A stretch of 64,000 bases of DNA. Source: Catonella massiliensis (lineage in GTDB: Bacteria > Bacillota > Clostridia > Lachnospirales > Lachnospiraceae). The notes below the pieces were generated by a model, which saw only the letters and a program-made list of their open reading frames with translations, had not been told where the DNA came from and did not search any database. The translations under genes and the position numbers were made by a program. The stretch lies in assembly GCF_016651435.1 (NCBI RefSeq), contig NZ_JAEPRJ010000001.1:868001-932000 (forward strand), in the 5' to 3' direction. Within the stretch, counting starts at the first letter, position 1. Every line of letters begins with the position of its first letter. Below are positions 43,555 through 53,650 of this stretch, piece after piece.

Positions 43555-45468
43555 ATGAAAAAAAGAAAACTATTAAGTGCTCTTCTTGCAGGTGTTATGG
43601 CAGTTTCACTTACAGCCTGTGGCGGTAATACTACTTCTACTGAGAGTACAACTACTTCAGGAAGTGCAAGTAAAGCCAGCTCTACCACTACTTCATCTGC
43701 ATCAAGCACAGCGTCAGGCAGCTCTTCAGCAGCGGCTACACCTGTTAGTGGCGGACAGCTTATAATCGGTGATGGTACACAGTCAAATGGTGATATTTAT
43801 CCATACTGGTCAAACAACTCATCTGACTTAGCTGTATACAATATGACATTTGGCGCCGATACAATCGAGATTGATAAAGATGGAAAATATGTAGTCAATC
43901 CAAATGTAGTCAAAGAGAAGAATGATACTAAGAATGATGATGGAACCATTACCACTACTTTTAAGCTTCAGGAAGGCATGAAGTGGAGTAACGGAGACCC
44001 TATCACAGCTAAAGACTATGCATTTTCAACTCTTTTCTTCTCATCACCTGTTATAGTAGAAATGGGAGCTACAGATAATACATCAGGTTCTTACTTCGAT
44101 GGCTTTGCTGACTACAATGCAGGCAAGACAAAGGTATTTAAGGGCTTCAGACTTTTGGGAGACTATGAGTTTTCAGTAATCATATCAAAGGATTACCTGC
44201 CTAACTACTATCAGGATGCTTTGGCAGCGGTAAGGCCTTCATATACGAAGGGTTGGCTTCCTGAAGGCTATGACATAAAGGATGATGGCAAAGGTGCTTA
44301 TTTTACAAAGGACCTCAAGGCAAAAGACCTTGATAAATATGTAAACAAGTATCGTCTGAATCTTACAGCGTATTCAGGACCTTACATGAAGGAAAAGTAT
44401 GATGAGACATCCAATACTTATACACTTGTAAAGAATCCTAATTATGTTGGTAACTATGAAGGACAGAAGCCTTATATAGACACAATCATCTATAAGTTCG
44501 TACAGCCTGAGACTCAGATGGATGAGCTTAATACAGGCGGTGTTGATATCCTTCTTCACCTTGGTGAGGGAACTGAGATTAACTCAGGTATGGATCTTGT
44601 AGATAAGGGAACCCATAACTTTGTAGAATATCCTCGTAACGGATATGGTAAGCTCGTATTTGTATGTGACAGAGGACCTACTCAGTTTGTAGAGGTTCGT
44701 CACGCTATAGGTTATCTCCTTGACAGAAATGAATTTGCCAAGACATTTACAGGCGGACATGGTTCTGTAGTTAACGGTAATTACGGACTTGCTCAGTGGA
44801 TGGTTGAAGAGAGAGAAGATGAGATAGGTGCTCTTAACCAGTACAGCTTCTCACTTGACAATGCTATAGCAGAGCTTGAAAAGGCTGGATTTACACTTGA
44901 TAAGGACGGAAAGCCATACAAGAGCGGACTTCGTTATAAGAAGCTTGATGACGGTAAGCTTATGCCTCTTATCATTAACTGGTGTTCATCAGAGAATAAC
45001 CCTGTATCTGACCTTCTTGCAACCAAGCTAGCTAACAGTGAAGATGTAAAGAAAGCAGGTATGGAGATAAAGCAGAACGTAGTTACATTTAACGAGCTTA
45101 TAGAGAACTATGGTCAGACAAAGAAAAATGACTATAACATGTACAACATGGGTGTTGGCTTCAATGCTATTTACAATCCTGAATTCTCTTATGCTATAGG
45201 TAATCCACAGAATACAAACAGGATATCTGATAAAGAGCTTGCAAAGCTTGCCAAGAACTTGAATGTTGTTGACCCATCTAATGAAAAAGAGTACCTGGAC
45301 AGATACGTAAAATTCCAGCAGAAATGGAATGAACTCCTTCCTGACCTTCCACTATACTCAAATCAGTACCATGACTTCTTTAACAAAAAGTTAAAGGGTT
45401 ATGATGGAATTAAGGATGCTATCTGGGATATCACCTCACAGATTAATTATTGCTGGGTACAGGAATAA
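43555..45468 (+). CDS. Oligopeptide-binding lipoprotein 2 (family 5, OppA-like)
   Basis: A 637-residue paralogue of the preceding protein with the same lipobox (AVSLTAC), Ser/Thr/Ala linker and binding domain; long identical blocks occur (for example NGDIYPYWSNN and GHGSVVNG). Differences are spread through the pocket region (HLGEGTEINSG against KMGEANEINSG), so the two may bind different peptides. Start at 43555 with GGGGAGG. Own promoter and terminator. Confidence 0.9.
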   Translation: MKKRKLLSALLAGVMAVSLTACGGNTTSTESTTTSGSASKASSTTTSSASSTASGSSSAAATPVSGGQLIIGDGTQSNGDIYPYWSNNSSDLAVYNMTFGADTIEIDKDGKYVVNPNVVKEKNDTKNDDGTITTTFKLQEGMKWSNGDPITAKDYAFSTLFFSSPVIVEMGATDNTSGSYFDGFADYNAGKTKVFKGFRLLGDYEFSVIISKDYLPNYYQDALAAVRPSYTKGWLPEGYDIKDDGKGAYFTKDLKAKDLDKYVNKYRLNLTAYSGPYMKEKYDETSNTYTLVKNPNYVGNYEGQKPYIDTIIYKFVQPETQMDELNTGGVDILLHLGEGTEINSGMDLVDKGTHNFVEYPRNGYGKLVFVCDRGPTQFVEVRHAIGYLLDRNEFAKTFTGGHGSVVNGNYGLAQWMVEEREDEIGALNQYSFSLDNAIAELEKAGFTLDKDGKPYKSGLRYKKLDDGKLMPLIINWCSSENNPVSDLLATKLANSEDVKKAGMEIKQNVVTFNELIENYGQTKKNDYNMYNMGVGFNAIYNPEFSYAIGNPQNTNRISDKELAKLAKNLNVVDPSNEKEYLDRYVKFQQKWNELLPDLPLYSNQYHDFFNKKLKGYDGIKDAIWDITSQINYCWVQE

Positions 45469-45529
45469 AAAAAATCAAAATTCCTAATCTGTATATTTAT
45501 GCAAAATGCTGATAAACAGCTGGAAATTC

Positions 45530-45562
45530 AAGTCCGGGAAGAAAATTTCCCGGACTTATTTC
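45530..45562 (+). terminator. Terminator after binding protein 2
   Basis: Perfect stem AAGTCCGGGAA (45530-45540) with TTCCCGGACTT (45547-45557), loop of 6, short T-rich tail. Confidence 0.85.
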
Positions 45563-45574
45563 CTATTATAATAC

Positions 45575-45603
45575 TTGCAAAATAGCGTGTATTATTGTAT
45601 ACT
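45575..45603 (+). promoter_or_regulatory. Promoter of oppBCDF
   Basis: TTGCAA (45575-45580), 17-base spacer, TATACT (45598-45603) with upstream TG. The -10 region reads TTGTATACTA (45595-45604), which also fits the FadR-type pattern seen at 22676 and 52108. Confidence 0.75.
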
Positions 45604-45612
45604 AGAGTACGC

Positions 45613-45665
45613 TTTCTGTTTACCGCACTGAGGATGGGAACCGTCCTATATGCGGTGCACAGAAA
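45613..45665 (+). other. Stacked 5'-leader hairpin of the opp mRNA
   Basis: Three stacked stems: 45613-45619 with 45659-45665, 45622-45627 with 45651-45656, and 45631-45637 with 45641-45647 (loop GAA). It begins about 10 bases after the -10, so it would cap the 5' end of the mRNA, either stabilising it or serving a regulatory role. Confidence 0.65.
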
Positions 45666-45692
45666 AACATTAAATGAAAGCAGGTAAGAAGT

Positions 45693-46679
45693 ATGCTAAA
45701 GTATATTACAAAGCGTCTGCTGTACATGGTGTTTGTATTTTTTACCATGTCGGTATTAATTTTTGCTCTGTATAATGCAATCCCGGGAGATCCGGCAATG
45801 ATGCAGGTATCAAGTCAGAGAGATAAGCTCAAACCGGAACAGTTTGAGAAGGTGTACCAAAACATGCGAAAGCAGATGGGGCTTGATGATCCGGCACCGG
45901 TAAGATACGGAAAGTGGATTAAGTCGGTTGTTACTCTTCAGTTCGGTGATTCAATCATATATAAAAAGCCGGTTACTGATGTAATAACTGAGCCGATGAA
46001 GAATACCATCTTTCTGAATCTCTTGGTAACGTTTTTTGCGCTTGGCATAACGATACCGTTAGGTATATACTGTGCGGTGAAGAAATTCTCGAAATTCGAT
46101 ACGGTGGTGCAAGTCCTTACTATCATAGGGTATAGCTTGCCGGTGTTTATATTCGCGCTTATCATTATCTATGTGTTTGCGGTGCAGCTTCGGTGGTTCC
46201 CGGTTTCGGGTATGAACACGCCGAATATCAAGGGTGGTGCTATGGTGCTCTTCCTTGATAGAGTTAAATATATGGTACTTCCTACTATGGTACTTACGCT
46301 TGCTTCCCTTGGTGGTATGACAAGATATGTAAGAGCCGCTATGATAGATGCGCTTCGTATGGATTATATAAGAACTGCAAGGGCGAAGGGACTTCGTGAA
46401 AGAGTTGTTATCTACTCACACGCTTGGAGAAATGCACTCCTTCCTATCATAACACTTATCATAAGCTGGTTTATAGGTATATTCTCAGGCTCAATTATTA
46501 CTGAGTCTATATTCGCACTTAACGGTATGGGACGTATCTACCTTAAGGCACTTAACGGTCTTGATTACAATCTTGCGATGGGTGTTCAGATGTTCTATAT
46601 TGTGGTATCTCTGGTTGGTAACCTTATTATTGACCTTAGTTATGGTATAGTTGATCCACGTGTAAGAATAACAAAATAG
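45693..46679 (+). CDS. oppB: Oligopeptide ABC permease OppB
   Basis: A 328-residue permease with the conserved OppB/DppB N-terminus (KYITKRLLYMVFVFFTMSVL), the loop PGDPAMMQVSSQRDKLKPEQ and EAA-type coupling loop RTARAKGLRERVVIYSHAWR. It forms the peptide channel with OppC. Length and motifs are normal, in contrast to its enlarged partners OppC and OppF. The stop is 13 bases before the oppC start. Confidence 0.93.
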   Translation: MLKYITKRLLYMVFVFFTMSVLIFALYNAIPGDPAMMQVSSQRDKLKPEQFEKVYQNMRKQMGLDDPAPVRYGKWIKSVVTLQFGDSIIYKKPVTDVITEPMKNTIFLNLLVTFFALGITIPLGIYCAVKKFSKFDTVVQVLTIIGYSLPVFIFALIIIYVFAVQLRWFPVSGMNTPNIKGGAMVLFLDRVKYMVLPTMVLTLASLGGMTRYVRAAMIDALRMDYIRTARAKGLRERVVIYSHAWRNALLPIITLIISWFIGIFSGSIITESIFALNGMGRIYLKALNGLDYNLAMGVQMFYIVVSLVGNLIIDLSYGIVDPRVRITK

Positions 46680-46692
46680 TAAGGAGGAGAAC

Positions 46693-48519
46693 ATGTCAGA
46701 TAACAATAAGAAAAAACGCGCCTCCTTGCTTGCGAGGCTGTTCATGCCAAGAAATGGCATTGAAGAAAAAGATGTAGATATTTTTAAGGAAGAACAGATG
46801 CAGTCGCCTGGAAGGACGATTATCAAGAATTTCGTTTCAAATAAGCTCTCTATGGGCGGACTCATTGTGTTCTTATGTATATTTGCTTTCGTGCTTATAG
46901 GCCCGCTTTTCTTCATACAGGACCTTTCATATGAGGAGAGTACACAGATAAATCTTGCGCCGGGTCTTGATATGATGAGCGTGCCTAAGGGCCTTCAGGG
47001 AAAGGTTTCTGACATAGCAATCGGCTCAAGTTTCTCAGCAGGCGTAAGCAAGACAGGCGGTCTTTATGTGTGGGGTAAGACACAGGTTCTCCCTACTATT
47101 AACCTAAGTACCTTTCCTAAGGAAGTAAGGGGCAAGAAGTTTGTTAAGGTAGCAGCGGGTGTAGACCACATAGTTGCACTTACAGATGATGACCAGCTCG
47201 TTGCTTGGGGTAACCCAAGACTTAATCAGACAAAGATTAATCCTGATATTAAAAATGACAGCGGTAAGATTGTTCAGATTGCTGCAGGTTATCAGATTAC
47301 AGGTGTATTAAAGGACAACGGAAATGCCTTTCTTTTTGGTAATACTTCTGTAAATGATGCAAAAATCAGACGTAAGTATCAGGGAAGCCTTGCTAAGCTT
47401 GCCTTCACTTCAGATGCACTTATCGGACTTACTAAGGCTGGTGAGGTAGTTTATCTTGGCTCAAACGACTCTTCGGTTTCTAAAATACCTGAGGAGTTAA
47501 AAAGTGGTGGAGTCAAGGATATAGCTGCTTCAGGCTTTACTGCAGCTGCGCTTAAAGAAGATGGTAAAGTTGTGGTTTGGGGCAACTTAAAGAATGGTGA
47601 AGACAAAGTTCCTGAGACTAAATCAAAGATTGTTTCATTACAGGGCGGACGTTATCATTATACAGCTGTATTGGAAGATGGCTCGGTTATTGCTTGGGGT
47701 AAGAATAACTTCGGTCAGGCAAATGCGCCTTCCATCAAAAACGTTACACAGGTATTTTCAGGATATTATCAGAACTACGTTCTTACAAAGGACGGCAAGG
47801 TAACTACCTTCGGTCTTAAGGGATACCTCTTAGGTACTGATGAACTTGGAAGAGACTTGCTTAATCGTATAGTAAACGGTGGTAGAATGACGATGACCAT
47901 GGGTGCGGTTGCAGTTATCATTTCCGTAATCATTGGTGTAATTGTGGGTGGTATATCAGGCTTCTTTGGTGGAACCGTTGACCTACTGCTTCAGAGGCTT
48001 ACTGAAATGGTTTCATCCATTCCTTTCCTTCCTTTTGCGATGATTCTCTCATCTATAGTAGGAGGTAAGCTTCCTGAGAGTGCTAGAATATTTATGATAA
48101 TGGTTATCCTTGGTGTGCTTTCCTGGACAAGTCTTGCAAGACTTGTAAGAGCACAGGTGCTTGCAGAGCGTGAGCAGGAATTTGTTACCGCAGCAAGGGC
48201 CATGGGTATCAAAGAGCTTACGATTGTATTTAAGCATATAATTCCTAATGTAATTTCAGTTATTATAGTTACTGCAACACTTGACTTTGCAACCTGTATG
48301 CTTACGGAGTCTTCACTTTCATTCCTTGGCTTTGGTGTTGCACTTCCAAGACCTACTTGGGGTAATATGCTTAACGGTGCTATCAATTCAGTGGTTATTA
48401 AGAGTTATTGGTGGAGATGGGTATTCCCTTCTATCTTACTCGGTGTATGTTGTATCTGTATTAACCTTGTAGGTGATGGTTTAAGAGATGCTATTGATCC
48501 TAAGTCTAATGAAAGGTAG
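46693..48519 (+). CDS. oppC: Oligopeptide ABC permease OppC with an inserted RCC1-like beta-propeller
   Basis: A 608-residue OppC; normal OppC is about 300. Residues 1-78 are the usual N-terminus and first helix (LSMGGLIVFLCIFAFVLIGP). Residues 98-375 are an insertion of seven tandem units of about 40-50 residues with the pattern (V)xxIAAGxxxxxALTxDGxVxxWG, for example IVSLQGGRYHYTAVLEDGSV then IAWGKNNFGQ, which is the RCC1 repeat. Normal OppC resumes at LGTDELGRDLLNRI (380), with helices and the coupling loop (RAMGIKELTIVFKHIIPNVI). The insertion falls in the extracellular loop between helices 1 and 2. Seven units would close a seven-bladed propeller outside the membrane. The reading frame is intact. 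Confidence 0.92.
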   Translation: MSDNNKKKRASLLARLFMPRNGIEEKDVDIFKEEQMQSPGRTIIKNFVSNKLSMGGLIVFLCIFAFVLIGPLFFIQDLSYEESTQINLAPGLDMMSVPKGLQGKVSDIAIGSSFSAGVSKTGGLYVWGKTQVLPTINLSTFPKEVRGKKFVKVAAGVDHIVALTDDDQLVAWGNPRLNQTKINPDIKNDSGKIVQIAAGYQITGVLKDNGNAFLFGNTSVNDAKIRRKYQGSLAKLAFTSDALIGLTKAGEVVYLGSNDSSVSKIPEELKSGGVKDIAASGFTAAALKEDGKVVVWGNLKNGEDKVPETKSKIVSLQGGRYHYTAVLEDGSVIAWGKNNFGQANAPSIKNVTQVFSGYYQNYVLTKDGKVTTFGLKGYLLGTDELGRDLLNRIVNGGRMTMTMGAVAVIISVIIGVIVGGISGFFGGTVDLLLQRLTEMVSSIPFLPFAMILSSIVGGKLPESARIFMIMVILGVLSWTSLARLVRAQVLAEREQEFVTAARAMGIKELTIVFKHIIPNVISVIIVTATLDFATCMLTESSLSFLGFGVALPRPTWGNMLNGAINSVVIKSYWWRWVFPSILLGVCCICINLVGDGLRDAIDPKSNER

Positions 48520-48528
48520 GTAAAAAAG

Positions 48529-49533
48529 GTGGAAGAAAACAAGTATTTACTTGAACTACAGGACTTAAAAACCTTCTTTACTACCAAGAAGGGTATAGTT
48601 AAGGCTGTAAACGGTGTTACCTACCATGTTCAGGCAGGTAAGACCTTGGGAGTAGTAGGAGAGAGTGGAAGTGGCAAGAGTGTGTCTGCCATGAGTATCC
48701 TTAAGCTCCTTGACGGCAACGGCAAGATTGCCGGAGGTAAGATTATATTTGATGGTAAGGATTTGTCAGAGGTATCCATTAAGGATATGTCTAAGATAAG
48801 AGGAAATGATATATCCGTTATCTTCCAGGAGCCAATGACAAGTCTTAACCCTATATTTACTATAGAAAGACAGGTCGCTGAGCCTTTTATCATCCATCAG
48901 GGAATGAGCAAAAAGGCAGCCAATGCAAAGGTTGTCGAGATGCTTAGTGCGGTAAAGATTCCTAATCCTGAGGCCGTGGCAAAGCAATATCCTCATCAGC
49001 TCTCAGGTGGTATGAGACAGAGAGTTATGATAGCTATGGCTCTTGCCTGTCAGCCAAAGCTTCTTATTGCGGATGAGCCTACGACTGCGCTTGATGTTAC
49101 CATTCAGGCACAGATACTTAAGCTTATGAATGAACTTAAGAATGAGCGTGGTACTTCAATCCTCTTCATTACCCACGACCTTGGAGTAATCAATGAGATG
49201 GCTGATGATGTTGCAGTTATGTACTGTGGACAGGTAGTTGAGATGGCTCCTTCAAGAACCATATTTGGTATGGATGATTATAATCATCCATATACAGAAG
49301 GACTTATGAATTCTATACCAAGGCTTGATACCCCTTCGGGTGTGAGGCTTGAGGCTATACCGGGTGCAGTTCCGCATCCGCTTGACCTTCCTAAGGGATG
49401 TAAGTTTGCCCCACGTTGTAAGTATTGTACGGAGAAATGCTTGAATGAAGAGCCTGCGCTTAATGAAGTTGAGCCTGGACATCAGGTAAGGTGTTTCTAT
49501 CCTGAAAAGGGGGCAAGAAAAAATGGAAAATAA
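48529..49533 (+). CDS. oppD: Oligopeptide ABC ATPase OppD
   Basis: A 334-residue ATPase with Walker A GESGSGKS (about 43-50), Q-loop VIFQEPMTSLNP, signature LSGGMRQR, Walker B LLIADEPTTALD and H-loop FITHDLG. The C-terminal oligopeptide-transporter extension holds a cysteine cluster (CKFAPRCKYCTEKC) like that reported to bind an iron-sulphur cluster in related proteins. It starts at GTG 48529 with AGGTAGG upstream and overlaps oppF by 11 bases. Normal length. Confidence 0.93.
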   Translation: MEENKYLLELQDLKTFFTTKKGIVKAVNGVTYHVQAGKTLGVVGESGSGKSVSAMSILKLLDGNGKIAGGKIIFDGKDLSEVSIKDMSKIRGNDISVIFQEPMTSLNPIFTIERQVAEPFIIHQGMSKKAANAKVVEMLSAVKIPNPEAVAKQYPHQLSGGMRQRVMIAMALACQPKLLIADEPTTALDVTIQAQILKLMNELKNERGTSILFITHDLGVINEMADDVAVMYCGQVVEMAPSRTIFGMDDYNHPYTEGLMNSIPRLDTPSGVRLEAIPGAVPHPLDLPKGCKFAPRCKYCTEKCLNEEPALNEVEPGHQVRCFYPEKGARKNGK

Positions 49534-51079
49534 TAACGAAAAGAACGTATTACTTCATATAGAAGACCTTAAGCAGTATTTCCCAATCAAGAAGAACTTT
49601 GGAGAGAAGCAGCGCTATGTAAAGGCTAATGATGGTATCTCCATAGATATAAGGGAAGGTGAAACCTATGGCCTCGTTGGAGAGTCAGGCTGTGGTAAGT
49701 CTACTCTCGGGCGTGTTCTTTTACAGCTTTATAAGCAGACTGCAGGCCGTACTATGTACTATGGAAGGAACATTGATGACCTTGCACCTAGCTATGTAGC
49801 TGAGACATTGAAGAAAATCCCTGCACTTAAAAAGGAGTGGGAAAAGCTTGTAGCTGATGAGAACGCAGCAAAGAAGGCTTATGAAGAGGCAACTGCGCAG
49901 TTAGAAAAGTCAAATAACAGCGAAGAATCTAATGTTGATAAAGAGAACTTTGCTGCAATAGAAAAATATAATGAAGCTGTAAGAAAGACTAAGGAAGCTT
50001 ATCTTACTATAGTTGAACTTATAGGTGGTTTCTTTGTTCTTGATGACCTTACAGAGATAGCCGGCCTCCTTCTTAAAGAACACAGTCATGCAGCTGCTAT
50101 CTTTGATTCAAAGGAAAAGGAGGAACTCTTCCAGAAGCTGTATGACAAAAAGCCTAAGGAAGCTCTTAGAAATAAGATTGATAAGTTACGTGAGGTAAGA
50201 ACTGCTGAGGAGCAGGAGCTTGCAAAACTTCGTAAAACCCTTGATGAGAAGCGTCAGGCAATCAGTTCTAACCCTGACTTTGCTAAGCATGAAGCCTACA
50301 GAGACGGCGGTATTAACCTTGCGAAGCTTAAAGACCATGAGATAAGAGGTCTTCGAAGAGACCTTCAGCTCATATTCCAGGATCCTTACTCATCACTTAA
50401 TCCTAGAATGACAGTTGGTCAGATTATTGGAGAGGGACTTCTTGCTCACAACATTTTCACTGAAAATGATGAGAGCATGCAGGAATACATACTTAAGGTT
50501 ATGGAAGAGTGTGGACTTGCTCCATATTTCATCCATAGATATCCTCACCAGTTCTCAGGTGGACAGCGTCAGCGTATCGGTATTGCCCGTTCGCTTGCTC
50601 TCCGTCCTAAGTTTGTCGTATGTGATGAGGCTGTTTCGGCTCTTGACGTGTCTATTCAGTCACAGGTTATCAATCTTCTCATTGACCTTAAGGAGAAGAG
50701 TAACCTTACCTATCTCTTCATTTCACACGACCTCAGTGTAATTAAGTATATCAGTGACAGAGTTGGTGTTATGTACCTTGGAAGTATGGTTGAGGAGGCT
50801 GATACAGAGGAGCTTTACGCTCATCCAAGCCACCCATATACAGAGGCATTGCTTTCTGCAATACCTACAACTGATATAGATAAGGACAAGAAGGAGACTA
50901 TTCTCATAGAGGGAGATATTCCAAGTCCTATAAATCCACCAAAGGGATGTAAGTTCCATACAAGATGCCGCTACTGTACAGAGATATGTAAGCATGTAAC
51001 CCCTGTATTTGAGGAGGTTGCCCCAGGTCACAGAGTTGCCTGCCATCATAAGCTCGGTATTTACGGAGAGAAGAAGTAA
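49523..51079 (+). CDS. oppF: Oligopeptide ABC ATPase OppF with a large helical insertion
   Basis: A 518-residue ATPase; typical OppF is about 320-330. Walker A (GESGCGKST) is at 53-61. Between the first strands (YYGRNIDDLAPS, to about 88) and the normal continuation (KDHEIRGLRRDLQLIFQDPY, from 270) lies a Lys/Glu/Ala-rich insertion of about 180 residues, strongly helical and probably coiled coil. Q-loop, signature (FSGGQRQR), Walker B (FVVCDEAVSALD), H-loop and C-terminal cysteine cluster (CKFHTRCRYCTEIC) are intact, so it should still be an active ATPase. The insertion is on the cytoplasmic side. The stop overlaps the next small gene (TAATG). Confidence 0.92.
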   Translation: MENNNEKNVLLHIEDLKQYFPIKKNFGEKQRYVKANDGISIDIREGETYGLVGESGCGKSTLGRVLLQLYKQTAGRTMYYGRNIDDLAPSYVAETLKKIPALKKEWEKLVADENAAKKAYEEATAQLEKSNNSEESNVDKENFAAIEKYNEAVRKTKEAYLTIVELIGGFFVLDDLTEIAGLLLKEHSHAAAIFDSKEKEELFQKLYDKKPKEALRNKIDKLREVRTAEEQELAKLRKTLDEKRQAISSNPDFAKHEAYRDGGINLAKLKDHEIRGLRRDLQLIFQDPYSSLNPRMTVGQIIGEGLLAHNIFTENDESMQEYILKVMEECGLAPYFIHRYPHQFSGGQRQRIGIARSLALRPKFVVCDEAVSALDVSIQSQVINLLIDLKEKSNLTYLFISHDLSVIKYISDRVGVMYLGSMVEEADTEELYAHPSHPYTEALLSAIPTTDIDKDKKETILIEGDIPSPINPPKGCKFHTRCRYCTEICKHVTPVFEEVAPGHRVACHHKLGIYGEKK

Positions 51080-51291
51080 TGTTTTTTCATAAAAAGCTTG
51101 ATAGAAGTTATGACACGCTTAGGTTTCTTGGCGACAGGAAGGGTGAAGAAACTGAGGAAGACATTAAGGAGTTTAAGGAGAGGGAAAAGCTGGAGTTCAA
51201 GGATATACTGGCGATGATAATTTCCGCTCTTATAGTATTTGGACCTCTGTTTCTCATCATAGGACTTCTTATGTTCATAATAACTTTATAA
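51079..51291 (+). CDS. Small single-helix membrane protein coupled to oppF
   Basis: A 70-residue protein with a charged N-terminal half (RKGEETEEDIKEFKEREKLE) and one C-terminal transmembrane helix (about 45-70, IISALIVFGPLFLIIGLLMF). It starts within the oppF stop (TAATG), so translation is coupled, and a terminator follows at once. It is therefore the last gene of the opp operon. No family is recognised; a small accessory or assembly subunit of the modified transporter is possible. Confidence 0.7.
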   Translation: MFFHKKLDRSYDTLRFLGDRKGEETEEDIKEFKEREKLEFKDILAMIISALIVFGPLFLIIGLLMFIITL

Positions 51292-51302
51292 AGTATAGAA
51301 GG

Positions 51303-51331
51303 CCCGCCTCATATTTTGAGGTGGGTTTTTT
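51303..51331 (+). terminator. Terminator of the opp operon
   Basis: Stem CCCGCCTCA (51303-51311) with TGAGGTGGG (51317-51325), one G-T pair, then a run of six T. Confidence 0.9.
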
Positions 51332-51449
51332 AGAGTTGATTAACAGTACCATTTATAGTACTATTAATTACAAGGATCAATAAAACAGGAAAGTCCATTA
51401 AAGAAGGCATATATTGTAGATATTTTAAATAGAATAGGAGAATAGTGTA

Positions 51450-51695
51450 ATGAACGTAACGGATTATATGAAGTTGCCATATACCAGATTGGTACAGGAA
51501 GTCAATGATGAAAGCGGGCATTATTTTTATGGCAGGATACTGGAACTTGATGGCTGCCAAAGTACAGGAGATTCACTAGAGGAATTATACGAAGGGCTCA
51601 ATGAAGCCATGGAAGGCTATATAGAAGTTAAGCTTGAGAATGGTCTAAAGATACCTGTACCAGAGAAAACAGAAAAATATAGTGGTAGAATATAA
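51450..51695 (+). CDS. HicB-like antitoxin-family protein (orphan)
   Basis: An 81-residue protein with the HicB partial RNase-H-like fold pattern: YTRLVQEVNDESGHYFYGRI, LDGCQSTGDSLEELYEGLNE and AMEGYIEV. The LxxxxGCxSxGDSxEEAxxN style matches HicB. There is no HicA toxin (small double-stranded RNA-binding domain) beside it, and no C-terminal DNA-binding domain is visible. It may be a solitary antitoxin or may have another role. A GGAG site precedes the start. Confidence 0.75.
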   Translation: MNVTDYMKLPYTRLVQEVNDESGHYFYGRILELDGCQSTGDSLEELYEGLNEAMEGYIEVKLENGLKIPVPEKTEKYSGRI

Positions 51696-51739
51696 AAAGA
51701 AAGTAAGAGAAATATTAAAAAATTAAGGATGTTATTGTC

Positions 51740-51934
51740 CTACTGTTTTGATTGTATATCTCTGTCAATAAGAGCATTTATATATTCATTTATACTAATG
51801 CCTTCCTCAAGAGCTCTTGCTTTTATTACTTCTTTCTTTCCTTTGGGCATTGTCAGCCCCACTCTGTCATATTTTTCTTTGATGTATTTATTTTGATATT
51901 CTATCTGATTAAATTCTTTTGTATTCTCTGCCAT
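51740..51934 (-). CDS. Arc/CopG-like ribbon-helix-helix protein
   Basis: A 64-residue protein with the RHH pattern VGLTMPKGKKEVIKARALEE followed by GISINEYINALIDRDI. The strand-helix-helix order and length resemble small antitoxins and plasmid or mobile-element regulators. A strong GAGGAGG ribosome site lies upstream on the minus strand. Convergent with the HicB-like gene; no toxin partner is evident. Confidence 0.72.
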   Translation of the reverse strand: MAENTKEFNQIEYQNKYIKEKYDRVGLTMPKGKKEVIKARALEEGISINEYINALIDRDIQSKQ

Positions 51935-52107
51935 CTTCTAATCCTCCTCTATTGATTTTTTTATTTTTCTTTTAGGGCTTCTATTATGGGCTACAACTAT
52001 ATAATACCATATATTATGTAATATGTAAAAGGTTAAAATAAAAAAATTCTAAGTTGTATAATACCTCTGTGGTAATAATCTACAGTTATAGCTGGTATGC
52101 TGTATAA

Positions 52108-52161
52108 TTGTATACAAATATACAAATAACTGTTGACAGTGTAACCTAAGACAATTATACT
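52108..52161 (+). promoter_or_regulatory. gdhA promoter with upstream GntR-type palindrome
   Basis: TTGACA (52133-52138), 17-base spacer, TATACT (52156-52161). Upstream, TTGTATACAA (52108-52117) repeats the core palindrome found over the promoter of the FadR-type GntR gene at 22676-22687. The rest of the 289-base gap is A/T rich. Confidence 0.7.
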
Positions 52162-52166
52162 GATAG

Positions 52167-53558
<1,392 letters not shown>

Positions 53559-53576
53559 ATAGAATTTAATTATTAG

Positions 53577-53623
53577 AAGCTGCCAAGTTTATGAGAAATC
53601 ATAGACTTTGGCAGCTTTTTTCG
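53577..53623 (+). terminator. gdhA terminator
   Basis: Long stem 53577-53594 with 53599-53617 (AAGCTGCCAAG with CTTTGGCAGCTT, small bulge), GAAA loop, then six T. Confidence 0.9.
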
Positions 53624-53650
53624 TCTATCATAGGGTATGAATGAAATCTC

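Noticed and set aside
46984..47817. Assembly chimera explaining the RCC1 repeats in OppC
   Set aside because: The frame is uninterrupted, the insertion is placed precisely in one loop, and composition and codon use look like the rest of the operon. Read-level confirmation would still be decisive.
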